From: Propionibacteriaceae bacterium
GTDB taxonomy: Bacteria > Actinomycetota > Actinomycetes > Propionibacteriales > Propionibacteriaceae
DNA: 64,000 nucleotides
Direction: 5' to 3'
NCBI GenBank assembly: GCA_031262485.1
Contig: JAISHO010000049.1
Location: forward strand, 49,999 to 113,998
Shown here: positions 7,791-18,173 of the stretch, piece by piece
Numbering within the stretch: the first letter of the stretch is position 1
Layout of the letters: each line of letters begins with the position of its first letter
The notes under the pieces: model-generated
The model's input: only the letters and a program-made list of their open reading frames with translations
Databases searched by the model: none
Told to the model about the DNA's origin: nothing
Made by a program: the position numbers and the translations under genes

Positions 7791-9005
7791 GTGGATTGGA
7801 TCTCATGGCTCATCGTCGCCGGTGTCATCGCCGCGATCATCGCGGCCGGTGTCATCGTCTTTATCAGCAACCGGCGTCATGCTCGGGAACTCGAACCGCC
7901 GGCCAAGCCGGTCTCCACGGAGATTCCCCCGGCTCCAGCCGAGCCCGCCGCTGCGCCTGAGCCAGTAGCGCCGCCCGTCGCGCCGGTCGATAGCACGGCG
8001 GTCGATGTCCCCGTCTCCCCGCACACTCCGCCAGCGTCTCCCGAAGAGTCGTCCGTGCCTGCGGTGGAGACGCCGGAATCCTCGCTCACCCGCTTCGCCC
8101 GCTTGCGCCGCCGTCTCGCCTCCTCGAACAACTATCTCGCCCGTGGCCTGGCCACCTTGTTGGCGAGCGATCACATCGACGAGGCGACCTGGGATGATTT
8201 CGAAGCCACCCTCATCGCCTCCGACCTCGGCGTCGGGCCCTCGACCGAACTCGTCTCGACGCTGCGCCGCAAGCTCGCCATCGACGGCGTCTCCGACCCC
8301 GTCCAAGCCCGCTCCATCCTGCGCTCCGAGCTCATCGCGCTCGTCGATCCCAGCCTCGATCGTTCTCTCTCCTTGACCCCGCCGCCCGATTCGGATGGCC
8401 CGGCCGTCGTGCTCGTCGTCGGCGTCAACGGCACCGGGAAGACGACGACGGTCGGCAAGCTCGCCCGCCTCCTCGTCTCCGAAGGACGGACGGTCACCCT
8501 CGGGGCGGCCGACACGTTCCGGGCCGCGGCCGCCGATCAGTTGACGACCTGGGGGGAGCGGATCGGCGTCGAGACGGTGCGCGGCCCCGAGCAGGCCGAT
8601 CCCGCCAGCGTCGCCTTCGACGCCGCCAAATCCGGTCAGGACGCCGGCGCCGACATCGTCATCGTCGACACCGCCGGGCGCCTGCACACCAAAGTCGGGC
8701 TCATGGACGAGTTGGGCAAGGTCAAACGCGTCATCCAGAAGGTCGCCCCCGTCACCGAGACCCTCCTCGTCCTCGACGCGACGACCGGCCAGAACGGGCT
8801 GACCCAGGCTCGGGTCTTCGCGGACGCCGTCGACATCACCGGCGTCGTCCTGACGAAACTCGACGGTTCGGCCAAGGGTGGCATCGTCGTCCAGGTGCAA
8901 CGTGAACTCGGCGTGCCCGTCAAACTGATCGGTCTCGGCGAAGGCGCCGACGACCTCGCCCCCTTCGACGTCGAACAATTCGTCGACGGCCTGCTGGGCG
9001 ACTGA
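7791..9005 (+). CDS. ftsY: Signal recognition particle receptor FtsY
   Basis: FtsY docks SRP-ribosome complexes at the membrane. The 404-aa protein has an N-terminal transmembrane helix (about 5-25, ending in SNRRHAR), then a Pro/Ala/Glu-rich linker to about residue 95. The NG GTPase domain follows: G1 loop GVNGTGKTTT (211-220), DTFRAAAADQL (241-251), DTAGR (293-297) and TKLDG (355-359). A membrane-spanning N-terminus is common in actinobacterial FtsY. It lies 14 bp upstream of ffh, its GTPase partner. Confidence 0.95.
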   Translation: MDWISWLIVAGVIAAIIAAGVIVFISNRRHARELEPPAKPVSTEIPPAPAEPAAAPEPVAPPVAPVDSTAVDVPVSPHTPPASPEESSVPAVETPESSLTRFARLRRRLASSNNYLARGLATLLASDHIDEATWDDFEATLIASDLGVGPSTELVSTLRRKLAIDGVSDPVQARSILRSELIALVDPSLDRSLSLTPPPDSDGPAVVLVVGVNGTGKTTTVGKLARLLVSEGRTVTLGAADTFRAAAADQLTTWGERIGVETVRGPEQADPASVAFDAAKSGQDAGADIVIVDTAGRLHTKVGLMDELGKVKRVIQKVAPVTETLLVLDATTGQNGLTQARVFADAVDITGVVLTKLDGSAKGGIVVQVQRELGVPVKLIGLGEGADDLAPFDVEQFVDGLLGD

Positions 9006-9019
9006 GAGGAAGAACTGTC

Positions 9020-10630
9020 ATGTTCGACGCATTGCAAGATCGGATGTCCCGGGCGTTCAAATCGCTGCGGGGCAAGGGGCATCTCACCGACGCAGACATC
9101 GAGGCGACGCTCAAGGAGATCCGGGTCGCCCTGCTGGAAGCCGACGTCAACCTCGACGTCGTCAAACTCTTCATCAACGACGTCCGCGAGCAAGCCAAAC
9201 AGGCCGAGCTGTCGAAAGCGCTCAACCCGTCGCAGCAAATCGTCAAGATCGTCCATGACGAACTCGTCAAGGTGCTCGGGGGCTCCACCCGGGAACTGCG
9301 CTTCGCCAAGACTCCGCCGACGGTCATCATGCTGGCCGGCCTCCAAGGCGTCGGCAAGACGACGTTGGCCGGAAAGCTGGCGGCTTGGCTCATCGAACAG
9401 GGGCACACCCCTCTGCTCGTCGCAGCCGACCTCCAGCGTCCCAATGCCGTCACCCAGCTCCAAGTCGTCGGCCAGCAAGCCGGGGCCGCCGTCTACGCGC
9501 CGCAGCCTGGCAACGGGATCGGCGATCCCGTGGCGGTGGCCCGTGACGGCGTCGACTACGCCCACCGCCGTCTCCACGACGTCGTCATCGTCGACACCGC
9601 CGGCCGGCTCGGTGTCGATGAGGAGATGTTGCGCCAAGCGGCGATGATCCGCGAGGCCGTCAACCCGCACGAGACGCTCTTCGTCGTCGACGCCATGATC
9701 GGCCAAGACGCCGTCATGACGGCGAACTCCTTCGCCCGCGCCGTCGGCTTCGACGGGGTCGTCCTCACCAAACTCGACGGCGACGCCCGCGGTGGCGCCG
9801 CCTTGTCCGTCGCCACTGTGACGGGCGCGCCCATCATGTTCGTCTCGACCGGGGAGAAGCTGGACGACTTCGACGTCTTCCACCCCGACCGGATGGCCGG
9901 GCGCATCCTCGACATGGGCGACATCCTCACCCTCATCGAGCAAGCCGAACGCGTCATCGACCAAGAGGCCGCCGCCCAGTCGGCCAGCAAGCTCCTCGGC
10001 GGGGGAAATCAGTTCACCCTCCAGGACTTCCTCGAACAGATGAGGATGATCCGGCGGATGGGCCCGCTGTCGAAGATCTTCTCAATGCTGCCGGGTATGG
10101 GTCAGATGGGCGATCAACTGGCCCAGGTCGACGAGAAAGAGGTCGATCGGATCGAGGCGATCATCTCCTCAATGACGCCCCAGGAACGCGCCGACGTCTC
10201 CATCCTCAACGGCTCTCGCCGCGCCCGCATCGCCCGCGGCGCCGGGGTCGAGGTCTCCGAGGTCAACAGCCTTGTCAACCGGTTCGTCGAAGCGCGCAAG
10301 ATGATGTCGCAGATGGGCTCGATGATGGGCGGCGGCATGCCCGGCGCGTCAGCCTTGCCGGGCGCTCCCCGGGCGCAGAAGAAGCAGCAGGCGAAGAAAA
10401 AGAAGAAGGGCGGCAAGGGCGTCTCCGGCAACCCGGCCAAACGCAACGCCACTCCCGTCGAAGAGGCCGTCGAACCCGCTCCGACGGCCGGCGCCGCCTT
10501 CGGGCTGGGGCCCAAGGGCAGCGATCTGCCTCCGATGCCCGAACTAGCCCAGGATCCCGCCCTCGTCGATCCCGATTTCACCTTGCCACCGGAACTTCAA
10601 CGGATGTTCGAAGCGAATCCGCCGCGCTGA
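9020..10630 (+). CDS. ffh: Signal recognition particle protein Ffh
   Basis: Ffh binds signal sequences and 4.5S/SRP RNA, and pairs with FtsY in a GTP-dependent complex. The N domain is followed by the G domain (GLQGVGKTT at 107-115, VDTAGRL, TKLDGDARGG). The Met-rich M domain has the RNA-binding segment SRRARIARGAG and a Met-rich MMSQMGSMMGGGM stretch. At 536 aa it has a long Lys-rich, then Pro-rich C-terminal tail, as in other actinobacteria. ATG follows AGGAAGAACTGTC. The stop overlaps the next start by one base (TGATG). Confidence 0.96.
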   Translation: MFDALQDRMSRAFKSLRGKGHLTDADIEATLKEIRVALLEADVNLDVVKLFINDVREQAKQAELSKALNPSQQIVKIVHDELVKVLGGSTRELRFAKTPPTVIMLAGLQGVGKTTLAGKLAAWLIEQGHTPLLVAADLQRPNAVTQLQVVGQQAGAAVYAPQPGNGIGDPVAVARDGVDYAHRRLHDVVIVDTAGRLGVDEEMLRQAAMIREAVNPHETLFVVDAMIGQDAVMTANSFARAVGFDGVVLTKLDGDARGGAALSVATVTGAPIMFVSTGEKLDDFDVFHPDRMAGRILDMGDILTLIEQAERVIDQEAAAQSASKLLGGGNQFTLQDFLEQMRMIRRMGPLSKIFSMLPGMGQMGDQLAQVDEKEVDRIEAIISSMTPQERADVSILNGSRRARIARGAGVEVSEVNSLVNRFVEARKMMSQMGSMMGGGMPGASALPGAPRAQKKQQAKKKKKGGKGVSGNPAKRNATPVEEAVEPAPTAGAAFGLGPKGSDLPPMPELAQDPALVDPDFTLPPELQRMFEANPPR

Positions 10631-11760
10631 TGATCCCGCCTCGTCTGCCCCAGAGCCGGCCGCGACACCACGGCTTCAGCGGTGGCGCCATCCATCTGCG
10701 AGGGATCGTCTTGCCTGAAGGCGAGGAGCGCGATCTATGGATCACCGACGGGGTGATGAGCGATCAGCCGGTCGAGGGAGCCACGACGATCAGCGAGACC
10801 GGGTGGATCCTCCCCGGGCTCGTCGACGCCCACTGCCACATCGGTCTCGGGCCTGACGGCGCCGTCGATGACGCAACCTGCTTGGCTCAGGCGAGAGCCG
10901 ACCGTGACACCGGCGTCCTCCTCATCCGCGACGCCGGATCGCCGCGTGCGACCACCTTCATCGACGATCTGCCCGGACTGCCACGTCTCATGAGGGCTGG
11001 GCGCCACATCGCCCGCCCCAAGCGTTACATCAAGAACTACGCCGTCGAGATCGAACCGGAGGATCTCCCCGCCGAGGTCGCCCGTCAGGCCGCCGCCGGC
11101 GACGGGTGGGTCAAACTCATCGGTGATTGGATCGACCGAACGGTGGGGGATCTGACCCCGCTGTGGCCGGTCGAACTCGCCGAGGAGGCGATCGCGGCCG
11201 CCCACGCCAACGGCGCCAAAGTCACCGCGCACTGCTTCGGCGAGGAGTCGCCGGCCCAGTTGGTCGCCGCCGGGATCGACTGCGTCGAGCATGGCACCGG
11301 CCTCGACGAGGCGACGGCCGCCGAGATGGCCCGTCGCGGCGTCGCCCTCGTCCCCACCTTGGACAACATCGAGATCTTTCCTGGGATCGCCGACCAGGCC
11401 CAACCGCGTTATCCCCTCTACGCCGCCCATATGCGCCATCTCTACGAGCGCCGTGATCACGCCCTCGCCCTGGCGCTGGCCGCCGGCGTCGACGTCTACG
11501 CCGGGACGGACGCCGGGGGGACTCGACCGCACGGCACGATCGGCGCTGAGTTGGCCGCCCTCGAACGGGTCGCCGGAGCGGAGATCGCGTTGGGAGCGGC
11601 CAGTTGGCGCTCTCGTCGTTGGCTCGGTCGGCCCTGCCTTGAGCCCGGCGCCCCCGGGGACCTCATCGTCGTCGACCGCGACCCGCGCCGGCGGGCTCGT
11701 TCGGCTGCCGAACCGGCGATCATCGTCGTGGGTGGAGCCGTCGTCTCGGCCGCCAGATGA
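10630..11760 (+). CDS. Amidohydrolase-superfamily protein, ffh-linked
   Basis: A 376-aa metal-dependent hydrolase of unknown substrate. Metal-binding motifs of the superfamily are visible: DAHCHIG (about 71-77), a Lys in WVKLIGDW, HCF (about 200), VEHGTG and TDAGGTRPHG. The N-terminal beta-sandwich has ITDGVMSD and the C-terminus ends with the typical PGDLIVVDRDP. A related gene (Rv2915c) follows ffh in mycobacteria, so the pairing is conserved, but I know of no assigned reaction. Imidazolonepropionase- or prolidase-like activity is only a superfamily guess. Start overlaps the ffh stop. Confidence 0.8.
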   Translation: MIPPRLPQSRPRHHGFSGGAIHLRGIVLPEGEERDLWITDGVMSDQPVEGATTISETGWILPGLVDAHCHIGLGPDGAVDDATCLAQARADRDTGVLLIRDAGSPRATTFIDDLPGLPRLMRAGRHIARPKRYIKNYAVEIEPEDLPAEVARQAAAGDGWVKLIGDWIDRTVGDLTPLWPVELAEEAIAAAHANGAKVTAHCFGEESPAQLVAAGIDCVEHGTGLDEATAAEMARRGVALVPTLDNIEIFPGIADQAQPRYPLYAAHMRHLYERRDHALALALAAGVDVYAGTDAGGTRPHGTIGAELAALERVAGAEIALGAASWRSRRWLGRPCLEPGAPGDLIVVDRDPRRRARSAAEPAIIVVGGAVVSAAR

Positions 11761-11845
11761 CCGCCGACGGCGGGATCCTCGCGGGACGTCGCATGGCGCC
11801 CGAGAATCGCGTTCGATCGGTTTCCGTGAGATTGCGAAGTTCTGG

Positions 11846-11851
11846 CATAAT
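11846..11851 (+). promoter_or_regulatory. Candidate -10 box for the rpsP operon
   Basis: CATAAT preceded by TGG (extended -10 style) sits about 150 bp upstream of rpsP, in a 235-bp gap. The implied leader contains small hairpins (CTCACC-ACTG-GGTGAG, and CCCC-ACCTTC-GGGG) and the direct repeat CCCGGGCA-CCCGGGCA just before the ribosome binding site. Confidence 0.4.
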
Positions 11852-11995
11852 GGCCCCCGTATCTGTCATGCCCGGTGCCCTCTCACCACTGGGTGAGCAG
11901 TCCTTGTGAAGATCATCCGAGGTCCCCACCTTCGGGGTGAGATTCATCCGTTCGCCCGGGCACCCGGGCACCAGTGATCAGGAGAAACCACACCC

Positions 11996-12493
11996 GTGGC
12001 TGTCAAGATTCGACTGAAGCGGCTCGGCAAGATCCGCTCGCCCCACTATCGCGTCGTCGTCATGGACTCGCGCACCAAGCGCGATGGCCGGGCCATCGAA
12101 GAGATCGGGATCTACCATCCCAAAGCTGATCCTTCGGTCATCGAAGTGAATTCAGAGCGCGTTCAGTATTGGCTCGGCGTCGGCGCCCAGCCGACCGAGG
12201 CCGTCGTCGCCATCCTCAAGCGGACCGGCGATTGGCAGAAGTTCACCGGCGATAGCTCGATCCCTTCGGGCATCGATCCTCAGCCGGTCAAGAAAGACAA
12301 GCTGGCCGCGTATAACGAAGCGGTCGCCGCCTTCGATCCGGACAAGGAAGCCGTCAAGCCGAAGCGTTCGGCCAAGAAGAAGGCTGACGACGTCCCGGTC
12401 GAGGATTCGGCCGAGGCGCCGGCGGAAGCTGAGGCCCCCGTCGAGAAGGCGGAGAAGGCTGAGGAGCCCGCTGAGAAGGAAACCGAGGCCTGA
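11996..12493 (+). CDS. rpsP: 30S ribosomal protein S16
   Basis: S16 is an early 30S assembly protein. The first 85 or so residues are canonical ([20 protein letters not shown], then the conserved [15 protein letters not shown]). The remainder to residue 165 is a Lys/Ala/Glu-rich tail typical of actinobacterial S16. GTG start follows CAGGAGAAACCACACCC. First gene of the rpsP-khpA-rimM-trmD block. Confidence 0.95.
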   Translation: MAVKIRLKRLGKIRSPHYRVVVMDSRTKRDGRAIEEIGIYHPKADPSVIEVNSERVQYWLGVGAQPTEAVVAILKRTGDWQKFTGDSSIPSGIDPQPVKKDKLAAYNEAVAAFDPDKEAVKPKRSAKKKADDVPVEDSAEAPAEAEAPVEKAEKAEEPAEKETEA

Positions 12494-12494
12494 G

Positions 12495-12767
12495 ATGCTG
12501 TCCGAAGCCTTGGAACATCTCGTCCGTGGGATCGTCACCCATCCGGAGAACGTCCGGGTGAAAGATCTCGATCTCCGTCGTGGGCGCGTCCTCGAAGTCC
12601 GGGTCCACCCGGACGATGTCGGCAAGGTGATCGGGCGGGCAGGGCGGACGGCCTCCGCGCTGCGCACCGTCATCATGGCGTTGTCCGGCCATGAGCAGAT
12701 CCGGATCGATTTCATCGACGTCGATCGGCGTCAGAACAACCGCGGCGGCAATCGCCGCCACCACTGA
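12495..12767 (+). CDS. khpA: KH-domain RNA-binding protein KhpA
   Basis: A 90-aa single KH-domain protein (YlqC/KhpA family) that binds RNA. In several Gram-positives it acts with KhpB in small-RNA and cell-division control. The GxxG loop is in VIGRAGRTASALRTV (about 46-60). It starts one base after the rpsP stop, the conserved position between rpsP and rimM. A strong hairpin follows before rimM. Confidence 0.9.
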   Translation: MLSEALEHLVRGIVTHPENVRVKDLDLRRGRVLEVRVHPDDVGKVIGRAGRTASALRTVIMALSGHEQIRIDFIDVDRRQNNRGGNRRHH

Positions 12768-12776
12768 TTTCGGCGT

Positions 12777-12817
12777 GACGCCGGATGGGCGGGACTGACA
12801 CCCGCTCATCCGGCGTC
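12777..12817 (+). terminator. Long hairpin between khpA and rimM (terminator or attenuator)
   Basis: GACGCCGGATGGGCGGG (12777-12793), a 7-nt loop, then CCCGCTCATCCGGCGTC (12801-12817) give a 17-bp stem with one G-U pair. Only a weak T-rich stretch follows (ATTGTCTTC). It lies inside the operon, so partial termination or mRNA processing is more likely than a full stop. Confidence 0.6.
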
Positions 12818-12870
12818 ATTGTCTTCATCACCATGATGTCCCACACTGTTTTCCGCCTAGGTCGCCTCCG

Positions 12871-13536
12871 GTGAGCCGCCAACAGCCGGGTGGCGAGACC
12901 ATCGATGTCATCGTCGCCGTGGTGGGCCGGGCCCACGGAGTCAAAGGCGACGTCGTCGTCCACGAACGGACCGATTCGCCGCAGCAGCGCTTCGCCCCAG
13001 GATCCCGCTTGATCGGTGAGGGGAGGGCAAGCGCGTTCACCGTGACGTCGTGGCGCCGACACGCCGGGCAGTCGATTCTTCACTTGGACGGGGTCGAGGA
13101 TCGCACCGCCGCCGAAGCGCTTCGGGGAATCGTCCTCCACGCCCACGTCGATCCGGCGGAGTCGACGGGAGAAGAGGACGCGTACTTCGACCATCAACTC
13201 GCCGGTTTGACTGTGCTCGTCGACGGCCAGGAGCGGGGGAGCGTTCGCCGCGTCGAACATGGAGCGGCCCAAGATCTCCTTGTCGTCGACGCCGGTAGGG
13301 GAGAGCGTCTCGTCCCCTTCGTCGACGCCTTCGTCGGCACAGTCGATCTGGCGGGTGGGACGATCGAGATCCGCCCCATTCCTGGTCTGCTCGACGACGC
13401 GGACGAGGCCGATCCTCCCGCGGGCCCACGTCCACACGGGGGGTCGAGCAGGGCGATGAAAGGCCTTACCACCGACGAGAACAGGGCCGATGGCGCCGAC
13501 GCCACAGCAGCCGATGACGACGAGGAGGAGAACTGA
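12871..13536 (+). CDS. rimM: 16S rRNA processing protein RimM
   Basis: RimM assists maturation of the 30S head and binds S19. The N-terminal domain has [16 protein letters not shown] (about 13-28). The C-terminal PRC-barrel begins around [11 protein letters not shown] and includes LVPFVDAFV. At 221 aa it is longer than usual because of an acidic C-terminal tail ending DDDEEEN. GTG start; the stop overlaps trmD by one base (TGATG). Confidence 0.92.
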   Translation: MSRQQPGGETIDVIVAVVGRAHGVKGDVVVHERTDSPQQRFAPGSRLIGEGRASAFTVTSWRRHAGQSILHLDGVEDRTAAEALRGIVLHAHVDPAESTGEEDAYFDHQLAGLTVLVDGQERGSVRRVEHGAAQDLLVVDAGRGERLVPFVDAFVGTVDLAGGTIEIRPIPGLLDDADEADPPAGPRPHGGSSRAMKGLTTDENRADGADATAADDDEEEN

Positions 13537-14273
13537 TGCGCCTCGATGTCGTCACGATCTTTCCGGCTTACTTCGAACCGCTGCGGGAATCCCTCGTCGG
13601 CAAGGCGTGGCGTGATGGGCGGATCGACGTCGCCGTCCATGATCTGCGCGACTTCACCCACGACGTCCACCGCACCGTCGACGACGCCCCCTTCGGCGGC
13701 GGCGCCGGCATGGTGATGAAACCCGAGCCCTGGGGCGAGGCGCTCGACTCCCTCTTCTCCGATCCGGGCGATCCCGCCTCCGAAAAAGGCGAGTCGTGCA
13801 TCGTTTTCCCTAGCCCGAGTGGTGTTCCTTTCACTCAAGCGGAGGCCGAGGACCTCTCCCGATTCGATCGTCTCGTCTTCGGCTGCGGGCGCTACGAGGG
13901 GATCGACGCCCGGGTGGCCGACTACGCTTCCACCCTCGCCGAGACCCGCGAGCTCTCACTGGGCGACTACGTCGTCAATGGCGGAGAGGTGGCCGCGCTG
14001 GCCATGATCGAGGCGGTCGTCCGCCTTCTGCCCGAGGTCATCGGCAACCCCGAATCACTGCGGGAGGAATCCCACTCCGGCGAGTGGGGGAACCGGCTCG
14101 AATATCCCCTGTACACTCGCCCGGCGGTGTGGCGGGGCAGAGGGGTGCCCGAGGTTCTTCTCAGCGGGCATCACGCTCGAGTCGCCCAATGGCGGCGCGA
14201 ACAAGCCCTCGAGCTGACACGGCGCCGCCGCCCCGATCTGCTTCAGGCGAGCGAAAGCAACGATGCTGCTTGA
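13536..14273 (+). CDS. trmD: tRNA (guanine(37)-N(1))-methyltransferase
   Basis: TrmD places m1G37 in tRNAs and so guards against +1 frameshifting. It is a SPOUT (trefoil-knot) enzyme. [13 protein letters not shown] starts the protein, with [14 protein letters not shown] (about 52-65), the knot segments [13 protein letters not shown] and [11 protein letters not shown], and EYPLYTRP near the C-terminal domain. Length 245 aa. Usually rplS follows; here sdhCAB comes next. Confidence 0.95.
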   Translation: MRLDVVTIFPAYFEPLRESLVGKAWRDGRIDVAVHDLRDFTHDVHRTVDDAPFGGGAGMVMKPEPWGEALDSLFSDPGDPASEKGESCIVFPSPSGVPFTQAEAEDLSRFDRLVFGCGRYEGIDARVADYASTLAETRELSLGDYVVNGGEVAALAMIEAVVRLLPEVIGNPESLREESHSGEWGNRLEYPLYTRPAVWRGRGVPEVLLSGHHARVAQWRREQALELTRRRRPDLLQASESNDAA

Positions 14274-14373
14274 CCCTGATCGCCGCCCGTGACCGCTCGA
14301 CCGGAAGGCTGACAAGCGGAGATAGGGTTTCGGACACGACCCCGCCAGGCTGTGCCGATCGGGCCTGAGGCGC

Positions 14374-14379
14374 TAGGGT
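14374..14379 (+). promoter_or_regulatory. -10 box of sdhC, leaderless geometry
   Basis: TAGGGT, 7 nt, then GTG 14387. Upstream GTG 14378 and ATG 14381 overlap or abut this box, which favours 14387 as the true start. Confidence 0.5.
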
Positions 14380-14386
14380 GATGCCC

Positions 14387-15109
14387 GTGGCGACTACATC
14401 TGCGACCCCTTCACTGAGCGTGCACCAAAGAGCACTGCGCTCCAATGTCGTGAAAAAGGCCATCATGGCCGTCACCGGCTTGGTGTTGATCACGTTCCTG
14501 CTTTTCCATATGTTCGGCAACCTCAAAATGTTCGTCGACGCCGAGGCCTACAACCATTACGCCTCCTGGCTGCACGACGACATCTTGTATCCGATCCTTC
14601 CCCACGGCTGGTTCATCTGGATCTTCCGCGTCGTTCTCCTCGCTTGCCTCGTCGGCCATGTCTACTGCGCCGCGTCGCTGTGGCGAGCCGCTCGACACGC
14701 GCGCAGCTCCAAGTATGTGCATGCGGCGCATCGGCCGGAACAGACCTATGCGGCGCGCACGATGCGCGTCGGCGGCGTCATCCTCCTGCTCCTCGTCATC
14801 TTCCATCTCCTCATGTTCACGACACGGTCGGTCCAGATCGGCTTCGACTCCGCGTCGACTCCCTACGAGATGATGATCGGCGCCTTCTCGCTCGAGAACT
14901 GGTGGGTGGTCTTGATCTACGCGATCTTCGTCGGCGTCGTCTGCATGCACGTGCGGCACGGATTCTGGAGCGCCTTCACGACCTTGGGCGCCAACGTCGG
15001 GCCGAACGCCCGGATCGCTCTCAACTGCCTGGCTTATTTCGTGGCCGTGCTCCTCTTCGTCGGCTTCATGCTTCCTCCGGTTGCGATCATGTTTGGGATG
15101 GTTAACTGA
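14387..15109 (+). CDS. sdhC: Succinate dehydrogenase/fumarate reductase cytochrome b subunit
   Basis: Membrane anchor of complex II; it carries heme b and exchanges electrons with quinone. About five hydrophobic helices are visible, with His residues in or near several of them ([30 protein letters not shown]), as in the single-subunit di-heme b558 type of Bacillus and propionibacteria. About 240 aa. The start was chosen from the -10/GTG geometry; two starts lie a few codons upstream. The stop overlaps sdhA by one base. Confidence 0.88.
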   Translation: MATTSATPSLSVHQRALRSNVVKKAIMAVTGLVLITFLLFHMFGNLKMFVDAEAYNHYASWLHDDILYPILPHGWFIWIFRVVLLACLVGHVYCAASLWRAARHARSSKYVHAAHRPEQTYAARTMRVGGVILLLLVIFHLLMFTTRSVQIGFDSASTPYEMMIGAFSLENWWVVLIYAIFVGVVCMHVRHGFWSAFTTLGANVGPNARIALNCLAYFVAVLLFVGFMLPPVAIMFGMVN

Positions 15110-17115
15110 TGACCACTACGGCTCCTGATCCCGCCCTGTCGTACTACACGCTGGGCGAGGAAATCCACGACACCAAGGCCCCCGGCGGCCCGATCGAGAA
15201 GAAATGGCCGACGCGTCAGTTCGAGGCCAAGCTCGTCAACCCCGCCAACCGGCGCAAGCTCACCGTCATCATCGTCGGCACCGGTTTGGCCGGCGGCGCG
15301 GCGGCGGCCAGCCTCGGCGAGGCCGGCTACCACGTCATCAACTTCTGCTATCAAGATTCACCTCGTCGCGCCCACTCGATCGCGGCCCAGGGCGGCATCA
15401 ACGCGGCGAAGAACTACAAGAACGACAACGATTCAGTTCAGCGTTTGTTCTACGACACCGTCAAGGGCGGCGACTACCGCGCCCGCGAGACGAACGTCTA
15501 TCGTTTGGCCGAAGTCTCGGCCAGCATCATCGACCAATGCGTCGCCCAGGGCGTCCCGTTCGCCCGTGAGTACGGCGGCCTGCTCGACACCCGCTCCTTC
15601 GGCGGGGTCCAGGTGCAGCGCACCTTCTACGCTCGCGGCCAGACCGGTCAGCAGCTCCTCATCGGCGCCTACCAGGCTCTCGAACGCCAGGTCAACGCCG
15701 GCACCGTCGAGATGCACACGCGCCACGAGATGGTCGAACTCATCGTCCACGACGGTCGCGCTCGCGGCGTCGTGACGCGCGACATGGTGACGGGCGCCGT
15801 CGAAGCCTGGCTGGCCGACGCCGTCGTCCTCGCCACCGGCGGTTATGGCAACGTCTTCTTCTTGTCGACGAACGCCATGGGCTGCAATGTGACGGCGACC
15901 TGGCGGGCTCACCGCAAGGGCGCCTATTTCGGCAACCCCTGCTTCACGCAGATCCACCCGACCTGCATCCCCGTCCACGGCGACACCCAGTCGAAGCTCA
16001 CCCTCATGAGCGAGTCGCTGCGCAACGACGGTCGCATCTGGGTGCCGAAACGCGCCGAGGACGCCGAGAAGGACCCGCGCCAGATCCCCGAACAGGATCG
16101 CGATTACTACCTCGAGCGGATCTATCCGGCCTTCGGCAACCTCGTGCCTCGCGACATCGCCTCGCGTCAAGCCAAGAACATGTGCGACGAAGGCCGTGGC
16201 GTCGGCCCCGAGGTCACCGAGGTGACCCAAGAAGGGGAGAGCCGCCAGCGTCGTCGTGGCGTCTACCTCGACTTCTCCGACGCCATCGATCGTCTGGGCA
16301 AGAAAGCGGTCGAAGCGAAGTACGGCAACCTCTTCGATATGTACGAGCAGATCACCGGCGAGAACCCTTACGAGGTGCCGATGCGGATCTACCCGGCCGT
16401 CCACTACACGATGGGCGGGCTGTGGGTCGACTACGACTTGTCGAGTTCGATTCCTGGCCTGTACGTCTGCGGCGAGGCCAACTTCTCCGATCACGGGGCC
16501 AACCGTTTGGGCGCCTCCGCTCTCATGCAGGGCTTGGCCGACGGCTACTTCGTCTTGCCGAACACGATCAACGATTACCTCTCGGGCGCTCCCTTCGAGA
16601 AGCTCGACGAGCGCACCCCGGCGGTGGCCGAGGCGCTGTCGTCGGCGACTGGGCGTATCGACAAGCTCATGGGGATCAAGGGCAACCGCAGCGTCGACTC
16701 CTTCCACAAGGAACTCGGGTCGATCATGTGGGAGTACTGCGGCATGGAGCGCACGGAAGCCGGTCTGCAAAAGGCGATCGAGCTGATCCGCGAGTTGCGT
16801 TCGGAATACTGGTCGAATGTCAAGGTGACCGGTGCGGCCGAAGACTTCAACCAGGCTCTCGAGAAGGCCGGCCGGGTGGCCGACTTCATGGAGTTGGCTG
16901 AACTCATGTGCATCGACGCCCTCCACCGGCGGGAATCGTGCGGCGGCCACTTCCGTCGTGAATCGCAGACCGAGGATGGCGAGGCGTTACGTGACGACGA
17001 GCATTTCGCCTACGTGGCGGCCTGGGAATTCACCGGTGACGGTCAGAAACCGACGCTGCACAAGGAACCCCTGGAATACCATTTCATCGAACTGAAGCAA
17101 CGGAGTTACAAGTGA
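15109..17115 (+). CDS. sdhA: Succinate dehydrogenase/fumarate reductase flavoprotein subunit
   Basis: Catalytic subunit that interconverts succinate and fumarate. The 668-aa protein has the FAD dinucleotide loop [18 protein letters not shown] (about 54-71). [12 protein letters not shown] (89-100) contains the His expected to carry covalent FAD. Substrate-site segments include [10 protein letters not shown] and the Arg-rich [14 protein letters not shown]. It belongs to the b558-type family rather than the SdhC/SdhD mitochondrial type. It overlaps sdhC by 1 bp and sdhB by 4 bp (GTGA). Confidence 0.94.
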   Translation: MTTTAPDPALSYYTLGEEIHDTKAPGGPIEKKWPTRQFEAKLVNPANRRKLTVIIVGTGLAGGAAAASLGEAGYHVINFCYQDSPRRAHSIAAQGGINAAKNYKNDNDSVQRLFYDTVKGGDYRARETNVYRLAEVSASIIDQCVAQGVPFAREYGGLLDTRSFGGVQVQRTFYARGQTGQQLLIGAYQALERQVNAGTVEMHTRHEMVELIVHDGRARGVVTRDMVTGAVEAWLADAVVLATGGYGNVFFLSTNAMGCNVTATWRAHRKGAYFGNPCFTQIHPTCIPVHGDTQSKLTLMSESLRNDGRIWVPKRAEDAEKDPRQIPEQDRDYYLERIYPAFGNLVPRDIASRQAKNMCDEGRGVGPEVTEVTQEGESRQRRRGVYLDFSDAIDRLGKKAVEAKYGNLFDMYEQITGENPYEVPMRIYPAVHYTMGGLWVDYDLSSSIPGLYVCGEANFSDHGANRLGASALMQGLADGYFVLPNTINDYLSGAPFEKLDERTPAVAEALSSATGRIDKLMGIKGNRSVDSFHKELGSIMWEYCGMERTEAGLQKAIELIRELRSEYWSNVKVTGAAEDFNQALEKAGRVADFMELAELMCIDALHRRESCGGHFRRESQTEDGEALRDDEHFAYVAAWEFTGDGQKPTLHKEPLEYHFIELKQRSYK

Positions 17116-17882
17116 AAATCACACTTCGGATCTGGCGTCAGGCGAATAAGGACGCCCAGGGCAAGATGCAGACCTATCAGCTCGACAATGTCTCCGAGGA
17201 GATGAGCTTCCTGGAGATGCTCGATCTGCTCAATGAGCAATTGACGGATCAAGACGTCGAGCCGGTCGCCTTCGACCACGATTGTCGTGAGGGCATCTGC
17301 GGCATGTGTGGTGTCGTCATCAATGGCGCCCCGCACGGTCGTTACAACTCGCCTGTCGCGACGACGACCTGCCAGTTGCATATGCGCAATTTCAAGGATG
17401 GCGACGTCATCGACATCGAACCGTGGCGTGCCGGGGCCTTCCCCGTCATCAAGGATCTCGCCGTCGATCGCTCCGCTTTCGACCGCATCATCCAAGCCGG
17501 CGGATATATCTCCGTCAACACCGGTTCCGCGCCGGACGCCCACTCGACTCCCGCCCCCAAGCGGGAGGCCGACAAGGCCTTCGACGCCGCCACCTGCATC
17601 GGGTGCGGCGCCTGTGTGGCGGCCTGCCCCAACAGCTCCGGGATGCTCTTCACCTCGGCCAAGATCGCCCACTTGGCGAATCTGCCCCAGGGCCAGCCCG
17701 AGCGGCGACTGCGGGTCAAAGCGATGGTGGCGGCCCACGACGAGAACGGATTCGGCGGATGCACCAACGTCGGCGAGTGCGCCGCCGTCTGCCCGAAGTC
17801 GATCCCGCTCGAATCGATCGGTCAGCTCAACCGTGATCTCATCGCCTCCCTCTTTAGGGGAGATGGTCGCACGATCAGCTGA
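17112..17882 (+). CDS. sdhB: Succinate dehydrogenase/fumarate reductase iron-sulfur subunit
   Basis: Carries the electron wire between FAD and heme/quinone. Cysteine clusters: CREGICGMC (58-66) with a later C for [2Fe-2S]; [12 protein letters not shown] (about 157-168) for the [4Fe-4S] cluster; and [15 protein letters not shown] for the third cluster. 256 aa. GTG start overlaps the sdhA stop as GTGA. A terminator hairpin follows 22 bp downstream. Confidence 0.93.
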   Translation: MKITLRIWRQANKDAQGKMQTYQLDNVSEEMSFLEMLDLLNEQLTDQDVEPVAFDHDCREGICGMCGVVINGAPHGRYNSPVATTTCQLHMRNFKDGDVIDIEPWRAGAFPVIKDLAVDRSAFDRIIQAGGYISVNTGSAPDAHSTPAPKREADKAFDAATCIGCGACVAACPNSSGMLFTSAKIAHLANLPQGQPERRLRVKAMVAAHDENGFGGCTNVGECAAVCPKSIPLESIGQLNRDLIASLFRGDGRTIS

Positions 17883-17904
17883 CACCTTCATCAGCCAACG
17901 GCAT

Positions 17905-17936
17905 GGCCCGGTCGGAGCTTCGGCTCCTTCCGGGCC
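17905..17936 (+). terminator. Terminator of the sdhCAB operon
   Basis: GGCCCGGTCGGAGC, loop TTCG, GCTCCTTCCGGGCC: a long GC stem with a 1-2 nt internal mismatch and a UUCG tetraloop, followed by TTCGCCTT. Confidence 0.7.
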
Positions 17937-18060
17937 TTCGCCTTGGTGGGGATCATCGCCACGTCGCCCGCTGACCAGGCGCAATCAGCCGGGCGGCAAC
18001 GCTATCTCCAGTGATGTCAGCGCCAGGGAGAAGGATGTCAACCCTGTGTTCGTTCCGTGG

Positions 18061-18115
18061 TAGTATCTCCGTTTGTGCTTGAAGGGCGGCTCCTGCCACA
18101 GGGGGATAACCGCCC
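18061..18115 (+). promoter_or_regulatory. rplS promoter and leader hairpin
   Basis: TAGTAT (18061-18066) is a good -10 box. The predicted leader folds as GGGCGG (18084-18089) with CCGCCC (18110-18115), enclosing an inner CCTG-CCA-CAGG stem. This may be an autoregulatory L19 leader; the sequence alone does not prove it. Confidence 0.45.
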
Positions 18116-18173
18116 GGCATCCTGAACATTAGTTCGCCGAGGCGACCTGTGGCGCCTGGTAAGGATTTGACCC

